Below are positions 16,330-24,761 of a DNA stretch of 50,073 nt, in pieces. Every line of letters begins with the position of its first letter. Within the stretch, counting starts at the first letter, position 1. The notes beneath the pieces were generated by a model that did no database searches, was not told the DNA's origin, and saw nothing but the letters and a program-made list of their open reading frames with translations. A program made the translations under genes and the position numbers. Origin of the DNA: Bacillota bacterium (GTDB taxonomy: Bacteria > Bacillota > Dethiobacteria > DTU022). The stretch covers positions 1 to 50,073 of the forward strand of contig JAKPEE010000116.1 of the NCBI GenBank assembly GCA_029552125.1. Direction: 5' to 3'.

Positions 16330-17694
16330 TTAATACCTCCTGCCGCCGCGGTTTTCCACCGGCTGGAACAAACTCAGGGGGATATTTTCACCGAAGGCCT
16401 GAAATTTGTCCATAAAGGAAGGGGTAAGCCCCGTGGGCACATGTTTTCCCATGACCCGGCCCCGTTCGTTAAGCCCGCTCTGGCGGAAGACAAAGAGATC
16501 CTGCAGGGTGATGGTATCGCCTTCCATGCCCACCACTTCTGTGATCTGGGAAATTTTGCGCGTCCCGTCGGGGTAGCGGGACTGGTGAATGATCAGATCT
16601 ATGGCCGAGGCGATCTGCTCCCGGATGGCGCGGTGCGGCAGATCCATCCCCGCCATCAGGATCATTGTTTCCAGGCGGGAGAGGGCGTCGCGGGGACTAT
16701 TGGCGTGCAGGGTGGAGATGGAGCCATCATGTCCGGTATTCATGGCCTGCATCATATCCAGCGCTTCGCCGCCGCGCACTTCGCCCACAACAATGCGGTC
16801 CGGGCGCATGCGCAGAGAGTTGCGCACCAGGTCGTGAATGGTGATGCGGCCTTTACCTTCGCTGTTAGCGGGACGGCTTTCCAGGGTAATCACGTGCTCC
16901 TGCTTTAACTGCAGCTCCGCCGCGTCTTCAATGGTAATGATTCTCTCGGAGCCGGAGATAAACCCCGAGAGTACGTTTAAAGTGGTGGTCTTGCCGCTGC
17001 CGGTACCTCCGGAAACGATAATATTGAGCCGCGCTCTGACACAGGCGCGCAGGAAATGGGCAATTTCTTGGGTCAGGGTGCCGTTGGAGATTAAATCCTC
17101 CAGGCTGAGCGAATCGGTGGCGAATTTACGAATGGTCAGGGTAGGCCCCTTGATGGCCAGGGGCGGGATAATGGCGTTCACCCGGGATCCGTCAGGCAGG
17201 CGGGCGTCTACCATGGGCGAGCTTTCGTCAATTCTCCGGCCCAGTGGGGTGACGATTTTTTCAATGGTATGCAGCACATGGGCGTCGTCCCTGAAGGTAA
17301 TGTCGGTTTTGTGAATAATGCCGTTTCTTTCCACGTAAACCTGCCGGTAGCCGTTAACCATGATTTCGGTCACCGTGGGATCGGTGAGCAGGGAATTAAT
17401 GGGCCCGAAGCCGAAGACCTCGTCGGTTACATACTGCACCACCTTCTGCTTGTCCAGCTGCGAAAGGTGGCTCTGTTTTTCGGCGGCGACCCGCACCATT
17501 ATGCTGGTCACCTTCTCGTGAAAGTTTTTTTGCTCCGCGGCATTCATTTTTTCCATAACCGCTTTATCCCCGAACTCGTCGATCAACCGGGTCAGTGTTT
17601 CCAGGGCGATCGCTTCCAGCTCTTTTTTCTTGGCGGAAAGCCCTTCCGCGGAGACGTGGTTTAATAATCCTGATGGAGCTTCTCTGCCAGCCAT
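16330..17694 (-). CDS. cpaF: CpaF/TadA pilus assembly ATPase
   Basis: 454 aa secretion ATPase of the VirB11/CpaF type. N-terminal helical domain with VFGFGPINSLLTDPTVTEIM, Walker A SGGTGSGKTT near residue 230, the Asp-box/Walker B region RPDRIVVGEVRGGEALDMMQ, and TGHDGSISTLHANS (His box). It powers Flp pilin extrusion at the cytoplasmic face together with TadB/TadC. Its start is supported by position 57 nt after cpaE. All motifs needed for ATP hydrolysis are visible. Confidence 0.95.
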   Translation of the reverse strand: MAGREAPSGLLNHVSAEGLSAKKKELEAIALETLTRLIDEFGDKAVMEKMNAAEQKNFHEKVTSIMVRVAAEKQSHLSQLDKQKVVQYVTDEVFGFGPINSLLTDPTVTEIMVNGYRQVYVERNGIIHKTDITFRDDAHVLHTIEKIVTPLGRRIDESSPMVDARLPDGSRVNAIIPPLAIKGPTLTIRKFATDSLSLEDLISNGTLTQEIAHFLRACVRARLNIIVSGGTGSGKTTTLNVLSGFISGSERIITIEDAAELQLKQEHVITLESRPANSEGKGRITIHDLVRNSLRMRPDRIVVGEVRGGEALDMMQAMNTGHDGSISTLHANSPRDALSRLETMILMAGMDLPHRAIREQIASAIDLIIHQSRYPDGTRKISQITEVVGMEGDTITLQDLFVFRQSGLNERGRVMGKHVPTGLTPSFMDKFQAFGENIPLSLFQPVENRGGRRY

Positions 17695-17750
17695 TATGTG
17701 TTAATCCCACCTTTCTCTGTCCTGCCTGTGCCGGCACGCGCTGTGATCGG

Positions 17751-18917
17751 TTAAACAGCGGCGCCGCCTCTGGCTATCTTCCCGGCTATATTTTCCACGC
17801 TGCGGTTAACTTTGGAGCGGGGGTAAAGCCGCCCCAGGGGGATACCCTTGTTCATGGAATCGGTAACCAGTTTAATATCCAGGGGCAGGGTGCCGAAGAG
17901 AGGCTGCCCCAGTGTTGCCTCCACATCTTTGGTGCGGATGTCCGCACACAGGCCCGCTTTGTTCAGAACCAGCCTGATCTTGTTTGCGGCGAAGTTCAGC
18001 GAATCCAGGGTGTTGAGGCAGGCTTTCAGGTTGCGGATGGCCGACACCTCGGGAGTGGTAACCAGCAGCAGCAGGTTGCTCATCTGAAATACCGGATCCA
18101 GGATGGGGGAAAAACGAGCCGGCATATCCACCACCACGTAATCAAAAGAGCTCTGCAGCAGCTTGATGATGGTTTCCACGTGCTCTCCATTGATAAATTC
18201 GTTCATGCGCGGCTGCACATTGGCCGCCAGCATCCAGATCCCCGAAGGGTGGGGAATTAAGAAGCTTTCCATGAGGTCGCGGTCCAGGTTGGCAATTTCA
18301 TTAACCACGTCTGAGATGGTATAGCGCGGCGCAATATCCAGGGCCAGGGAGGCGTTGCCGAAATCCAGGTCCAGGTCCACCAGCACCACCCTGGCCGAGT
18401 TTTCTTTCGCCAGGGCAAAAGCCAGGTTGGTGGCCAGAAAAGTCTTGCCCACCCCTCCCTTGGTGCTGAAAACAACAGCCAACTGCCCCTGCTGAAATTT
18501 TTTACGCTGCCGGGGACTGCTTTGGGCGCGGCGCTGGTGCGCCTTTTTCATGCTCTGGTAGCTGCGGTAGATGGAATCGATCAGCTTGGCCGGGGAGAAA
18601 GGGTAAATCAGGACATCTTTCGCCCCGGAGAAAATAGCCCGGCGCATGACCTCTTCCTGTAAACGGCTTTCCAGGATAATCAGCGCTGTTTCGGGGCACC
18701 TGGCGGAAAGGGATTCTGCCAGCCTGTAGCCGTCTCCCTCCACGGAAGCATCAACGAGGATGACATCGGCCTCGTCAGTTTCAGCAAAGGCCAGCGCTTC
18801 CGCCGTGTTGACGGCCTGGCCGGCTAGCAGGATATACTCCACGTGGGTCAGGGCACCGGTGATCATATTTTTCAGTTCATCCTGCCCGGAGATGATAAAA
18901 ATCTTTATTTTCTCCAT
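17751..18917 (-). CDS. cpaE: CpaE/TadZ-type localisation ATPase with receiver-like domain
   Basis: 388 aa. Residues 1-125 form an atypical receiver-like domain (IKIFIISGQDELKNMITGAL; Asp region DVILVDASVEGDG). From residue 145 it is a MinD/ParA-type ATPase: FSTKGGVGKTFLATNLA (deviant Walker A), VDLDLDFGNASLALDI, and YVVVDMPARF. TadZ/CpaE proteins place the Tad machinery in the cell, typically at a pole. It begins 9 nt after cpaB. Both domains look intact. Confidence 0.92.
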   Translation of the reverse strand: MEKIKIFIISGQDELKNMITGALTHVEYILLAGQAVNTAEALAFAETDEADVILVDASVEGDGYRLAESLSARCPETALIILESRLQEEVMRRAIFSGAKDVLIYPFSPAKLIDSIYRSYQSMKKAHQRRAQSSPRQRKKFQQGQLAVVFSTKGGVGKTFLATNLAFALAKENSARVVLVDLDLDFGNASLALDIAPRYTISDVVNEIANLDRDLMESFLIPHPSGIWMLAANVQPRMNEFINGEHVETIIKLLQSSFDYVVVDMPARFSPILDPVFQMSNLLLLVTTPEVSAIRNLKACLNTLDSLNFAANKIRLVLNKAGLCADIRTKDVEATLGQPLFGTLPLDIKLVTDSMNKGIPLGRLYPRSKVNRSVENIAGKIARGGAAV

Positions 18918-18925
18918 TTATACAA

Positions 18926-19651
18926 TCACCTCTCCCTGAAGGTTTCGAAGTTGTCCGGGCTGTATGAATCCAGTTCCACCGTCCCGGTATCCACAGGTGA
19001 GCGCAGGGTCAGGTGGAAGGATCCGCTGATAAAAGCAAAAGCCAGCACTTCAGCCTGGGCCGGCGTTACGGCCAGGGTAACGGTGCTAACGTGCTGCGGC
19101 TCGGCGGTATCCATGTCGCCGGGATTGTCGCCGGCCGCCAGAACCGCCACATTCTGCAGCACTGTATAGGTGATCGTTTCTTCGTGAATCCGCTCGTCCT
19201 GGTATGTTACCAGCACGTCCACCCTGTCTCCTGCGGCGATATACCCGGCCACCCCGGTGACCTCGTTGACGGGGATGGATATGGCGCGCATGTTGTCGGG
19301 GATACGGTAGGAAAGAGTGCCCCGCAGCTTGTCGGCAATGACCCGGTCGGCCAGAACCTGTTCACCCTCGATAATTTCCGCCCGGGTAATACCGCCGGTA
19401 GCGTCGTTAAGGCTGCGAAACGCGGCTGGATGAATCGATTCTGCCGGTAGCTCTGTTACTTCCAACATCTCGGCGGTGATGCGGGTGTGGGCGGGGATAG
19501 TCCTGGCGGCTATTACTACCGCGGTTTTTTCCTGCTCAATGACGGCTGCCTGGCGAAGGCTTTTTAAGTACATGTTCAGGGCGATCACGGTAATCAGCCC
19601 CAGGGCGGCGGCAGCGATCCAGATGCGTGTGTTATATTTCAAGCGTCTCAC
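18926..19651 (-). CDS. cpaB: CpaB/RcpC-like Flp pilus assembly protein
   Basis: 241 aa. One N-terminal transmembrane helix (WIAAAALGLITVIALNMYL), then a SAF domain (VIAARTIPAHTRITAEMLEV), then the CpaB C-terminal RcpC-type beta domain (RAISIPVNEVTGVAGYIAAG and GDRVDVLVTY). In Gram-negative bacteria CpaB works with the secretin; no secretin gene is present here, so in this monoderm cell it presumably acts in or outside the membrane at the cell-wall passage (inference). It starts 46 nt after tadG. Confidence 0.9.
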   Translation of the reverse strand: MRRLKYNTRIWIAAAALGLITVIALNMYLKSLRQAAVIEQEKTAVVIAARTIPAHTRITAEMLEVTELPAESIHPAAFRSLNDATGGITRAEIIEGEQVLADRVIADKLRGTLSYRIPDNMRAISIPVNEVTGVAGYIAAGDRVDVLVTYQDERIHEETITYTVLQNVAVLAAGDNPGDMDTAEPQHVSTVTLAVTPAQAEVLAFAFISGSFHLTLRSPVDTGTVELDSYSPDNFETFRER

Positions 19652-19696
19652 ACTCCTCTTTGCGGCAGGCTGTCTGGTTACGGCTTCTTTAAGAAT

Positions 19697-20764
19697 TTAA
19701 TGGATCAGCTTGACCACGCGAATCCCGTAATCGTAGGCGGGATCCTGCGAGATTTCTATAAAATAGCGGGCGGGAATAAATTTATCCGTCAAAAAACGGC
19801 CGACGATGGTTCCCTTGGGATAATCCCGGTCCGCATCCTGCTTTTTCTCGTAACCCTCTTCGTAGGCGCTGTAAAGCCGGGGAACGTCCGGAAAGTGGGC
19901 ATAGACTGAACCGCGCCCGTACCAGCGGTTGTTCTCTTCTTTGGTGACGGCAGTAATAACGTCCAGGATTTCGTAGGCGGCAAAGCCGACAATCACCACC
20001 GTGGTATGCCCATGGCCAGTGATCTCGCGGATAATGGGAATAACGCCGTCCATGGTCACCCCGGAGTTCGGGTCTTTGGCCCGCTGCATCCTGGTTTCCA
20101 CCGAATTGATATTGGCAGCCACCTTGCCTGTCTCAGTGGCATTGGTGATCTCGTCGCCGACCTGAAAATACATCTCGCTTTCCTCGCCGGCCATGACATC
20201 TTTAATTCCTTTTTTGCCGGCCGTGTCTGTTCTTAAAAAACCCCAGTTTCCGGAGGCGTAATCTTCCTGGCGGACCAGGAGGAGCACCTCGCCCTGCGGC
20301 AGCTCGTCCCCCTCTTCGAGGACATAGAAGATGGGCAAAATATTCTGGAAAGAGGTAGGGTAGCCCCAGGTAGCCACAGCCTGCGCCATAATGTCCTGGC
20401 TGGTTAAGCCCAGCAATCTGCCGAAATAGTACTCCTTGTTTACCCCCACGTTGGCCACCAGGGCCTGATAGCTCTGGTTGTCACGGGTGATCGTTTCCAC
20501 AGTGATATCTTCAGTCAGCGTGGCCCCGTTCTCCCGGGCGTACTTGCGGGCCACCTCTATAGCTGCTTCAGTATCTCCGCTCATGGCCAGCTCTCTGGCT
20601 CCGGCCAGGACTGCGGCGTCGGCAGCGGTAACCATGGCGCGGCGTTCTACGTAAAACAGGCCCACATCTACAACCAGGGCGACAATACCGAAAAGGACGG
20701 TCATAATTGCGGCTACCATGATCAATACGTTGCCCCGTTCATTTTTCAACAGGCCGAGTTTCAT
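19697..20764 (-). CDS. tadG: TadG-like pilus-associated protein
   Basis: 355 aa. It begins with the TadG N-terminal signature: ERGNVLIMVAAIMTVLFGIV followed by ALVVDVGLFYVERRAMVTAADAA and LAGARELA. One hydrophobic helix anchors it. The extracellular rest is beta-rich and specific, with no metal-binding VWA domain, unlike long TadG versions. TadG is thought to sit on the outer face of the Tad complex. Start 22 nt after tadE. Confidence 0.85.
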   Translation of the reverse strand: MKLGLLKNERGNVLIMVAAIMTVLFGIVALVVDVGLFYVERRAMVTAADAAVLAGARELAMSGDTEAAIEVARKYARENGATLTEDITVETITRDNQSYQALVANVGVNKEYYFGRLLGLTSQDIMAQAVATWGYPTSFQNILPIFYVLEEGDELPQGEVLLLVRQEDYASGNWGFLRTDTAGKKGIKDVMAGEESEMYFQVGDEITNATETGKVAANINSVETRMQRAKDPNSGVTMDGVIPIIREITGHGHTTVVIVGFAAYEILDVITAVTKEENNRWYGRGSVYAHFPDVPRLYSAYEEGYEKKQDADRDYPKGTIVGRFLTDKFIPARYFIEISQDPAYDYGIRVVKLIH

Positions 20765-20785
20765 CGATCATTCCTCCCGCAGAGT

Positions 20786-21190
20786 TTATTCCTGGCGCAT
20801 GGTCGCTTCCGCTGACAGGTTGACGGTGTGGGTGACAAACAGCCCTACCAGCGGCTCTATGCGGCCGGATACCCGTACCAGGTTCCAGCGGTCCGCCGCT
20901 TTGCCGCCCGGCACGACGAAGACTTCCGTCAGGTCAACGGCGGTAGAGGATAAGTGCCGCTCCACGGCAAGGCGGGGATCTTCACCCACGGCCGCGGCCC
21001 GGGCGCCTTCTCGGGCCGCGCTGGTTATCGTGATCTGCGCGTTGAAGAGCCAGCCGAACTCGATCATACCCAGCAGTAGCAACAGTAGCGGTAGAGATAC
21101 AAAAGCAAACTCCACCAGGGACTGCCCATTATGTTCACCAAGCCATTTTTTCAGGCGGGACAGCTTTAAACGCATCAAACCCACCTCCAC
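20786..21190 (-). CDS. tadE: TadE-like minor pseudopilin of the main operon
   Basis: 134 aa with GTGGAGGTGG before the start. The N-terminus reads GQSLVEFAFVSLPLLLLLLG then MIEFGWLFNAQITITSAARE, the TadE prepilin-like helix with Glu at the expected position. It is a paralog of the product at 8125-8541. A gap of 434 nt separates it from tadV upstream, the longest gap in the operon, so an internal promoter is possible. Confidence 0.9.
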   Translation of the reverse strand: MEVGLMRLKLSRLKKWLGEHNGQSLVEFAFVSLPLLLLLLGMIEFGWLFNAQITITSAAREGARAAAVGEDPRLAVERHLSSTAVDLTEVFVVPGGKAADRWNLVRVSGRIEPLVGLFVTHTVNLSAEATMRQE

Positions 21191-21624
21191 AGTAAACTTT
21201 GGATACTCCCGGAAACTCTAAACCCTTTCTTTCTGCCGCTCCAGAGTCGCAGGGGAAACAATTTCAGCTTATTTCCACCTTTTCCAAGGCGAGCTTGCCG
21301 CGTCCCGCAGGCTCCTCGTCATGACCACTGCAAGCGGCAGTATTCGGTATCTCCATGCCTGCACTTTGTGTGCTTTTAAAAACCGCAACTCTCTTTACTT
21401 TTTCAACTCCCGGCAGTTTAACGCTCTGCCGGGTTGAGCCTCTTTTGCCGGTCTAAACGAAAGTATCTAAGCCTTATTTCCCGGACTAAACAGGCATGCC
21501 TGGATTTGCCAGTAATGCGGCCGGTAAACCCCGGCGCCGGGATGCGGCAGCAGTTTTGCTTTCCCCTGGCGGTGTTTTTTTGCACCAAGTTATCGTCAAG
21601 CAGTACTGGTTGAGCAAAAGAGCA
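21191..21624 (-). other. Noncoding gap between tadV and tadE with a hairpin
   Basis: No coding frame with a start was found on the minus strand. A perfect 8-bp inverted repeat (CCCGGCAG 21409-21416 with CTGCCGGG 21426-21433) has no T-run on either strand, so it looks like a processing or stability element rather than a terminator. A weak TTGAAA...TTTTTA pair on the minus strand nearby might be an internal promoter. No known RNA family was recognised. Confidence 0.5.
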
Positions 21625-22197
21625 CTAGAAAATGGAAACGACGCCGGTCAGGGCAAACAGTGTGCCCAGGGCGATGGCCACACCGTACGGCATGACCGGG
21701 GGCTGGCGGCTTGTTGCCGCTGCCGGCTGTTCAGACGGGATGCTTCCGGAAGCCAGGGTGGGGTTGTTAAATTTGAGCGCCGCGGTAAAGGTGATGCCCC
21801 GCCATGCTGCGTTAAAAATCCGTTTCAGTGCCGCTTTCAGCCGCTTTTGGGCCAGCAGGCAGCCTACCGCAATGATCGCCCCGCAGATCGCACTAAACAG
21901 GGCGGCATGGAAAACCAGGGCAGCCCCCTCCAGCGCACCCACCGCTCCCAAGAGCTTTACATCTCCCCCGCCCAACCAGCCCAGGGCAAAGGGGATTAAA
22001 AAAATGCCCAGGCCCAGCAGCAGGCCGTAGAAGCTGAAGCGAAAGCCTGCCGCACCCCCGTCTGCCAGATTGGCAATGATGCCCCATCCCATGGCCGGCA
22101 GCGTGAGATAATTGGGTATCTTTTTCCTGGTCAGGTCGAAGTAAACCGCCAGGGTTAACAGGGCGATGAGTATCCAATCGTTGAGCTGCAAATTCAT
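21625..22197 (-). CDS. tadV: TadV/CpaA prepilin peptidase (A24 family)
   Basis: 190 aa polytopic membrane aspartyl protease. Both catalytic Asp contexts are visible: YFDLTRKKIPNYLTL near residue 20 and LGWLGGGDVKLLGAVGALEG near residue 95, in the usual GxGD form. It should cleave the Flp, TadE and TadG precursors on the cytoplasmic face. A hydrophilic insert of about 40 residues follows the second site, before a last membrane helix (PYGVAIALGTLFALTGVVSI). It lies 95 nt downstream of flp and is probably co-transcribed. Confidence 0.92.
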   Translation of the reverse strand: MNLQLNDWILIALLTLAVYFDLTRKKIPNYLTLPAMGWGIIANLADGGAAGFRFSFYGLLLGLGIFLIPFALGWLGGGDVKLLGAVGALEGAALVFHAALFSAICGAIIAVGCLLAQKRLKAALKRIFNAAWRGITFTAALKFNNPTLASGSIPSEQPAAATSRQPPVMPYGVAIALGTLFALTGVVSIF

Positions 22198-22292
22198 AGA
22201 TTTATCCTTTTGCTGGTTTTATTGGCACCGGCGCCGGTCAGGTGAACCGGCGCCGGAATTTTAGTTCAGCCCCGCAAAGCCTGCTTTACTGT

Positions 22293-22478
22293 TTACTCAA
22301 CACCACTGGCTGCATTGTTCAATACATCGGCGATGGCCTGGAAAATAGTATCGAGAGCTCCGGTCATAACCATTAGAATTCCCACCAGGGCTATGGATAC
22401 CAGGCCGATAATCAATCCATACTCTGAAAGTCCCTGTCCGGCTTCATCTTTCCATAACCGCTTGAAAAAAGTAGTCAC
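22293..22478 (-). CDS. flp: Flp-family major pilin
   Basis: 61 aa from GTG 22478. This start is chosen because AAGGAGG lies 8 nt upstream; a nearby ATG is out of frame. The product begins MTTFFKRLWKDEAGQGLSEY and continues GLIIGLVSIALVGILMVM. The Flp signature is a Gly before the hydrophobic helix with E-Y four and five residues after the cleavage point (G/LSEY). TadV should remove the leader, leaving a short hydrophobic pilin. The first gene behind riboswitch 2, so pilin amount should follow c-di-GMP. Confidence 0.93.
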   Translation of the reverse strand: MTTFFKRLWKDEAGQGLSEYGLIIGLVSIALVGILMVMTGALDTIFQAIADVLNNAASGVE

Positions 22479-22499
22479 ATTTTTCACCTCCTTCCTTTC

Positions 22500-22520
22500 G
22501 GCTGCTGCCAGGCAGCAGCC
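22500..22520 (-). promoter_or_regulatory. Hairpin just before the pilin ribosome binding site
   Basis: GGCTGCTGCC and GGCAGCAGCC form a near-perfect inverted repeat in the pilin 5' leader, between the riboswitch terminator and AAGGAGG. It may protect the abundant pilin mRNA from 5' decay or adjust translation. Read on the plus strand it is followed by CGGCTTCTTTTTTCC, so it could also stop transcription entering from that side. Confidence 0.5.
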
Positions 22521-22562
22521 CGGCTTCTTTTTTCCAGGTTGAGCGGTTTTTGGGTAAAAAAA

Positions 22563-22588
22563 GTCCCTCCTTTCTTGAGCTGAGGGAC
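22563..22588 (-). terminator. Riboswitch-controlled terminator, copy 2
   Basis: Minus-strand GTCCCTC pairs with GAGGGAC around a 12-nt loop, followed by seven T (22556-22562). This is a canonical intrinsic terminator between riboswitch and pilin. Bases 22586-22588 are shared with the riboswitch P1 stem. Confidence 0.88.
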
Positions 22589-22707
22589 CGACAAAAGGCA
22601 AACAAAAATAACCCGTTTCGGCAGCCAGGCTGTCATAGCCGTAATCCACGGCCTTAGACCCTTTAGCTTTGCGCCCCTGCCTTTCGGCAGGTTTGCCATT
22701 GTCGGTC
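22586..22707 (-). promoter_or_regulatory. c-di-GMP-I (GEMM) riboswitch, copy 2, before the flp-tad operon
   Basis: The minus strand reads GGCAAACCTGCCGAAAGGCA, then GGGGCGCAAAGC, GGGTCTAAGGCCGTGG, and ATGACAGCCTGGCTGCCGAA, matching every conserved block of the GEMM-I aptamer. P1 is GACCGACAA paired with TTGTCGGTC (22699-22707 with 22586-22594) and can extend to GGCAAAC/GTTTGCC. The G before CAAA is the version expected for c-di-GMP rather than the A I recall for cGAMP-sensing variants (from memory). Likely an ON switch: ligand holds P1, blocking the terminator. Confidence 0.95.
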
Positions 22708-22806
22708 AGGTATTTTTGCTCTTTTTATTTTTTGCTCCGGCCGGTTCGCCAGGAACCAAACCGGGCTAAATAGCAACCTGCGAATGATATTGATCCAGGT
22801 ACGCAG

Positions 22807-22836
22807 AGCATAAAACTAAAGTACTTTACCTGTCAA
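22807..22836 (-). promoter_or_regulatory. Sigma-A promoter for the flp-tad operon
   Basis: Minus-strand TTGACA (22831-22836), 18-bp spacer, TATGCT (22807-22812). Identical boxes and spacing occur at copy 1. About 90 further bases upstream are conserved between the copies, which is unusual for plain promoter DNA. Confidence 0.78.
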
Positions 22837-23134
22837 CAGATTTACGCGCTTCTCCGCCCCCGTTTCATGCCTTTATTGCTATATTAAGGCTAATAGATAA
22901 AAAAATTGGCAAGTATAACCCTTTTGTTACTTTTTGTATGCCGGGTCAGGATTCGGGGACCCCCGCATTTCTCCCAATTTGGTTTTATTGCAAACAACCC
23001 GAAGGGGTGGTATATTGAAGGTAAGACTTGCCCTGCTTATGGTTAACGGGAGTATATTTCAGCCCTGGTGCCCCCGGCCGCAACCGGGGGCGCCACATGT
23101 CATGTAGTAGTGTTCCGGAAAGAAAGGTTGTAAC

Positions 23135-24532
23135 TTGTCTGATCTTAGCGTTCCTCAAGCCAAGCGTGACTTCATGCTGAAAACACCGGTGTCCCGGCTT
23201 GTGCCCCAAATGGCGCTGCCCTCCATCGCTGCGATGCTGGTGACTTCCGCTTATCATCTGGCGGACACTTTTTTTGTTAGCAAGCTGGGCACCTATGCCA
23301 CCGGTGCTGTGGGCGTCAACTCCTCCATCGACCATCTCATCTTGATGGCCGGTTCCTTCTTGGCCGTAGGTTCATCGAGCTATACCTCCCGCCTCCTGGG
23401 CGCCAACAAGGATGAGCAGGCCGCACGGGTGCTTTCAACCAGCTTTTTCTTCGCCCTGTTCACTGGATTTCTGGTGTTTCTTTTGGGAAACATTTTTCAG
23501 GTTCCCCTCCTGCGGGCGCTGGGTTCAAGCGACGCCATCCTGCCCTATTCCCGCCAGTACGCCCGCTATGTCCTGCTGGCCGCTCCCTTTATGGCCGCTA
23601 ATTTTGTCCTGAACCATTGCCTGCGGGCGGAGGGAAACTCTTTCTATTCGATGGTTGGCATGGTTTTCGGCGCTGTGCTGAACTGCGTACTTGATCCGAT
23701 CTTTATCTTTTCTTTCCGCTGGGGTGTGGCGGGCGCCTCCTTAGCCACAGCCATTTCAAAGATCGTGTCTTTCTGTATTCTGCTGGCCCCTTACCTCCGG
23801 CGCAGGACCTTGTTGCGGATCAGCCCGAAGCTCGTGCGCTTTGTCTATGGCGATGTCTCCGAGGTGATCAAAACGGGAAGCCCCAGCCTCTTCCGGCTGG
23901 CTCTCTCCACGATTGCCGCTATTATTCTTAACAATTTAGCCGTAAGTTACGGCGAATCTGCTCTGGCCGCCATTACCGTGGCCAACCGTGTGACCATGTT
24001 CCTCGTCAGCGCCTGCCTGGGCTTTGGACAGGGTTTCCAGCCTGTGGCCGGCTTCTCATGGGGCGCCGGGCGTTATGACCGCGTGGAGGAGGCATACCGC
24101 TTTTCCGCCTGGGCGGCGATCATCGGTATAGCCATTCCCAGCCTGCTCATCGCTGTTTTCGCCAGGCCCGTGATGTACCTATTCACCACAGAGGACCTGG
24201 AGATGGTTAACATCGGCATGTTCTCCCTGGTGATCCAGTGCCTGGCCATGCCGCTGCATGCCTGGGCGATTATTATTAACATGCTGTGCGTGGGTATAGG
24301 CCGGGCCAAAAGTGCGCTCATTCTCAGCCTCTCCCGGCAGGGTATTTGCTTTTACCCCATCCTGCCCGTAATGCTATGGCTTTGGGGCGTAAAAGGACTG
24401 GCCGCCGTGCAGGGTATGGCGGACATGCTCACCATTCTGCTAGGGCTGCCTATTATCGGCCTGATCAAGCGTGACCTGCGGCAACAGATGGAGAATGTGC
24501 GTGTCGCCAGCAAGAATAATAGTGTAACTTAA
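23135..24532 (+). CDS. MATE-family multidrug/cation efflux transporter
   Basis: 465 aa with about 12 predicted transmembrane helices. TTG start preceded by AAAGAAAGG. The MATE repeat structure is visible: PQMALPSIAAMLVTSAYHLA followed by DTFFVSKLGTYATGAVGV in the first half, and a second half opening SPSLFRLALSTIAAIILNNL with FGQGFQPVAGFSWGAGR. These carriers export cationic drugs using Na+ or H+; the substrate is not predictable. It is divergent from the pilus operon promoter, with about 210 bp of shared upstream DNA including a GC-rich hairpin near 23070-23092. Confidence 0.92.
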   Translation: MSDLSVPQAKRDFMLKTPVSRLVPQMALPSIAAMLVTSAYHLADTFFVSKLGTYATGAVGVNSSIDHLILMAGSFLAVGSSSYTSRLLGANKDEQAARVLSTSFFFALFTGFLVFLLGNIFQVPLLRALGSSDAILPYSRQYARYVLLAAPFMAANFVLNHCLRAEGNSFYSMVGMVFGAVLNCVLDPIFIFSFRWGVAGASLATAISKIVSFCILLAPYLRRRTLLRISPKLVRFVYGDVSEVIKTGSPSLFRLALSTIAAIILNNLAVSYGESALAAITVANRVTMFLVSACLGFGQGFQPVAGFSWGAGRYDRVEEAYRFSAWAAIIGIAIPSLLIAVFARPVMYLFTTEDLEMVNIGMFSLVIQCLAMPLHAWAIIINMLCVGIGRAKSALILSLSRQGICFYPILPVMLWLWGVKGLAAVQGMADMLTILLGLPIIGLIKRDLRQQMENVRVASKNNSVT

Positions 24533-24590
24533 GCAGGCAAGAATGCAAACTAATTATGATTACAGGGCCATTTAGGAAACCTGGAACTAT

Positions 24591-24619
24591 TTGACTTGCC
24601 GGCGCAATTATTGTAAAGT
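24591..24619 (+). promoter_or_regulatory. Probable promoter of aspS
   Basis: TTGACT (24591-24596), 17-bp spacer, TAAAGT (24614-24619). It leaves a leader of about 135 nt. No T-box signature (GGTGG.ACC.CG) was seen in the leader, so tRNA-dependent control is not indicated. Confidence 0.5.
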
Positions 24620-24761
24620 ATGATCATTATTACTACTAAACCGGCACCGGTTTTCCCCCTTACCTTGCAGATATTATTTGCGTTAAGAAATGGCAATGAG
24701 GGAATAATAAAACTTAGTACCTGAAGCGGTAATCTAATAATTGCTTGAAAAGGTGGTCGAG

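Larger units (their letters stand above)
22561..22925 (-). repeat. Dispersed direct repeat, copy 2 (promoter-riboswitch-terminator cassette)
   Basis: Partner of 8630-8992. Near-identity is strongest in the aptamer, the stretch around the TTGACA box and the TTGGCAAGT motif. Differences in stems are partly compensating: AGAGGTAGAC here reads AAAGGCAAAC. Confidence 0.85.

Noticed and set aside
24620..24761. T-box leader before aspS
   Set aside because: The conserved T-box sequence and specifier-loop layout were not seen.
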